Shown here in pieces: positions 5,898 to 6,511 of a stretch of DNA of 6,511 nt; positions within the stretch are counted from its first letter, which is position 1; every line of letters begins with the position of its first letter. The stretch covers positions 1 through 6,511 of the forward strand of contig CAJOPO010000008.1 in the NCBI GenBank assembly GCA_905236315.1, given 5' to 3'. The position numbers were made by a program, and so were the translations under genes. The notes under the pieces are model-generated. The model did not search any database, was not told the DNA's origin, and was given only the letters and a program-made list of their open reading frames with translations. Source of the DNA: an uncultured Treponema sp. (GTDB taxonomy: Bacteria; Spirochaetota; Spirochaetia; Treponematales; Treponemataceae).

Positions 5898-6511
5898 ACT
5901 CGATAAACAAATAAAGATTTATTTGAAATATTACCAAGCATGATAGTAGTTTTACTGCTATCTATAGCTTTATCATCAAAAATAACTTCATCTACATTTT
6001 TACAAAAAATTTTGCCAGAGATGGGATTTTTTATACTATTTATTGAAGTTGAAACTTCTACGTCCACTGTTGAATATTCAAAAGCTAAAGTTGTGTTTAA
6101 TAACTTACAGTTTATGAGTTTTAAGTTTTCCATATAGCAAAAACCTTGTAAACTTTCTATAGTACAATTTTCAAAAGTTACATTTTTAGAGTTCCAGCCT
6201 GTATATTCTCCAGAGATATAAGAGTCTACAACTTTTACATTTTCACAATTCCAAAAGGCATCCTTACAAAGTAATTTAGAGTTTTTTATTTCTACATTAT
6301 GACATCCATCAAAAGTATAATTTCCCACTAGATTAAGAGAATCCACCTTTACATTGTTGCAGTTCATGGCAAAGTAATTGCCTTTTACAGAAACATCTTC
6401 AATTTCTACATTATTACAATTCCATAGAGTTTCTTCTGCATTGGGAATGTCTACTTTTTTTAATTTAAGTCCGTCTATTCGGCGAAATCCTTTTGGTGCT
6501 TCATATAAACA
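5894..6511 (-). CDS. DUF3737 family right-handed beta-helix protein, 5' end off-window
   Basis: The frame is open to the right edge, giving 205 visible codons. The Met at 6367 is internal, because 48 in-frame codons precede it, starting CLYEAPKGFRRIDGLKLK, and they already carry a copy of the repeat. The sequence matches the DUF3737 family as I recall it, including WNxxNV turns, KLINCKLLNTTLAFEYSTVD and a closing SIKNPISGKI stretch. Family members are about 280 residues, so roughly the first quarter is missing. It is a parallel beta-helix of short rungs with no catalytic motif that I can identify. The family has no established biochemical function; its resemblance to pectate-lyase folds does not show polysaccharide activity. 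Whether it has a signal peptide cannot be judged because the N-terminus is absent; no hydrophobic segment appears in the visible part. It is the first visible gene of the minus cluster and is translationally coupled to the MATE transporter. Confidence 0.85.
   Translation of the reverse strand, partial: CLYEAPKGFRRIDGLKLKKVDIPNAEETLWNCNNVEIEDVSVKGNYFAMNCNNVKVDSLNLVGNYTFDGCHNVEIKNSKLLCKDAFWNCENVKVVDSYISGEYTGWNSKNVTFENCTIESLQGFCYMENLKLINCKLLNTTLAFEYSTVDVEVSTSINSIKNPISGKIFCKNVDEVIFDDKAIDSSKTTIMLGNISNKSLFVYRV
6107..6427 (-). repeat. 19-residue (57-bp) beta-helix rung repeat within the DUF3737 gene
   Basis: Counting the first visible residue (Cys at the window edge) as 1, a motif of the form W/M-N-C-x-N-V recurs with an exact 19-residue step: the Cys position falls at 32, 51, 70, 89 and is then Ser 108 and Met 127, while Asn falls at 34, 53, 72, 91, 110 and 129. 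At least six rungs are covered. The repeat is seen at protein level; the DNA copies have diverged. Confidence 0.85.

Noticed and set aside
6365..6367. ATG as the start of the DUF3737 gene
   Set aside because: The same frame stays open for 48 more codons to the window edge and already encodes a repeat rung and family-like sequence, so this Met is internal.
3344..6511. Defence or toxin-antitoxin system in the minus cluster
   Set aside because: None of the three proteins has a nuclease, NTPase, toxin or antitoxin motif; the families are a transporter, a PLP enzyme and a beta-helix protein.
5894..6511. Pectate lyase or other polysaccharide-degrading enzyme
   Set aside because: The beta-helix pattern is there, but the very short 19-residue rungs and the sequence fit DUF3737, and no lyase or hydrolase catalytic residues can be identified.

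Overview
The window is AT-rich bacterial DNA, almost wholly coding, arranged as two tightly packed gene clusters that converge on a short intergenic hairpin near 3253-3343. My best guess for the host is a spirochaete, probably Treponema-like. Two things point that way: the roughly 600-residue arginyl-tRNA synthetase belongs to the branch I associate with Treponema and Bacteroidetes rather than the shorter clostridial form, and the MalY/PatB enzyme resembles Treponema cystalysin. This assignment comes from memory of the families and has not been searched.

Plus strand, 1-3252: (1) the 3' part of a small HD-domain protein that matches the hydrolase domain of the RelA/SpoT family and has no synthetase domain after it; its reading frame is open at the left edge, so the true start lies outside the window. 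(2) A ROK-family sugar kinase of the type that lacks the usual zinc-binding cysteine motif. (3) argS, whose start codon overlaps the kinase stop codon by one base. The three genes are separated by 29 bp and by a 1-bp overlap, so they probably share a transcript. The promoter is off-window.

Minus strand, 6511 down to 3344: (4) the 3' part of a DUF3737-type right-handed beta-helix protein, open at the right edge, with a strict 19-residue repeat; (5) a MATE-family multidrug/organic-cation efflux transporter whose start overlaps the previous stop (ATGA); (6) a PLP-dependent MalY/PatB (cystalysin-like C-S lyase) aminotransferase-fold enzyme 25 bp further on, with a strong Shine-Dalgarno sequence. 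These three also look like one operon, again with its promoter off-window.

In the 91 bp between the clusters lies a 10-bp perfect hairpin nested in an outer imperfect inverted repeat, probably a shared transcription terminator. I see no tRNA, rRNA, CRISPR array, insertion sequence or phage gene. Nothing in the window clearly amounts to a new defence or mobile system. The points of most interest are the DUF3737-MATE-C-S lyase operon, the regular Cys/Asn ladder of the DUF3737 protein, and the zinc-motif-free kinase coupled to argS.
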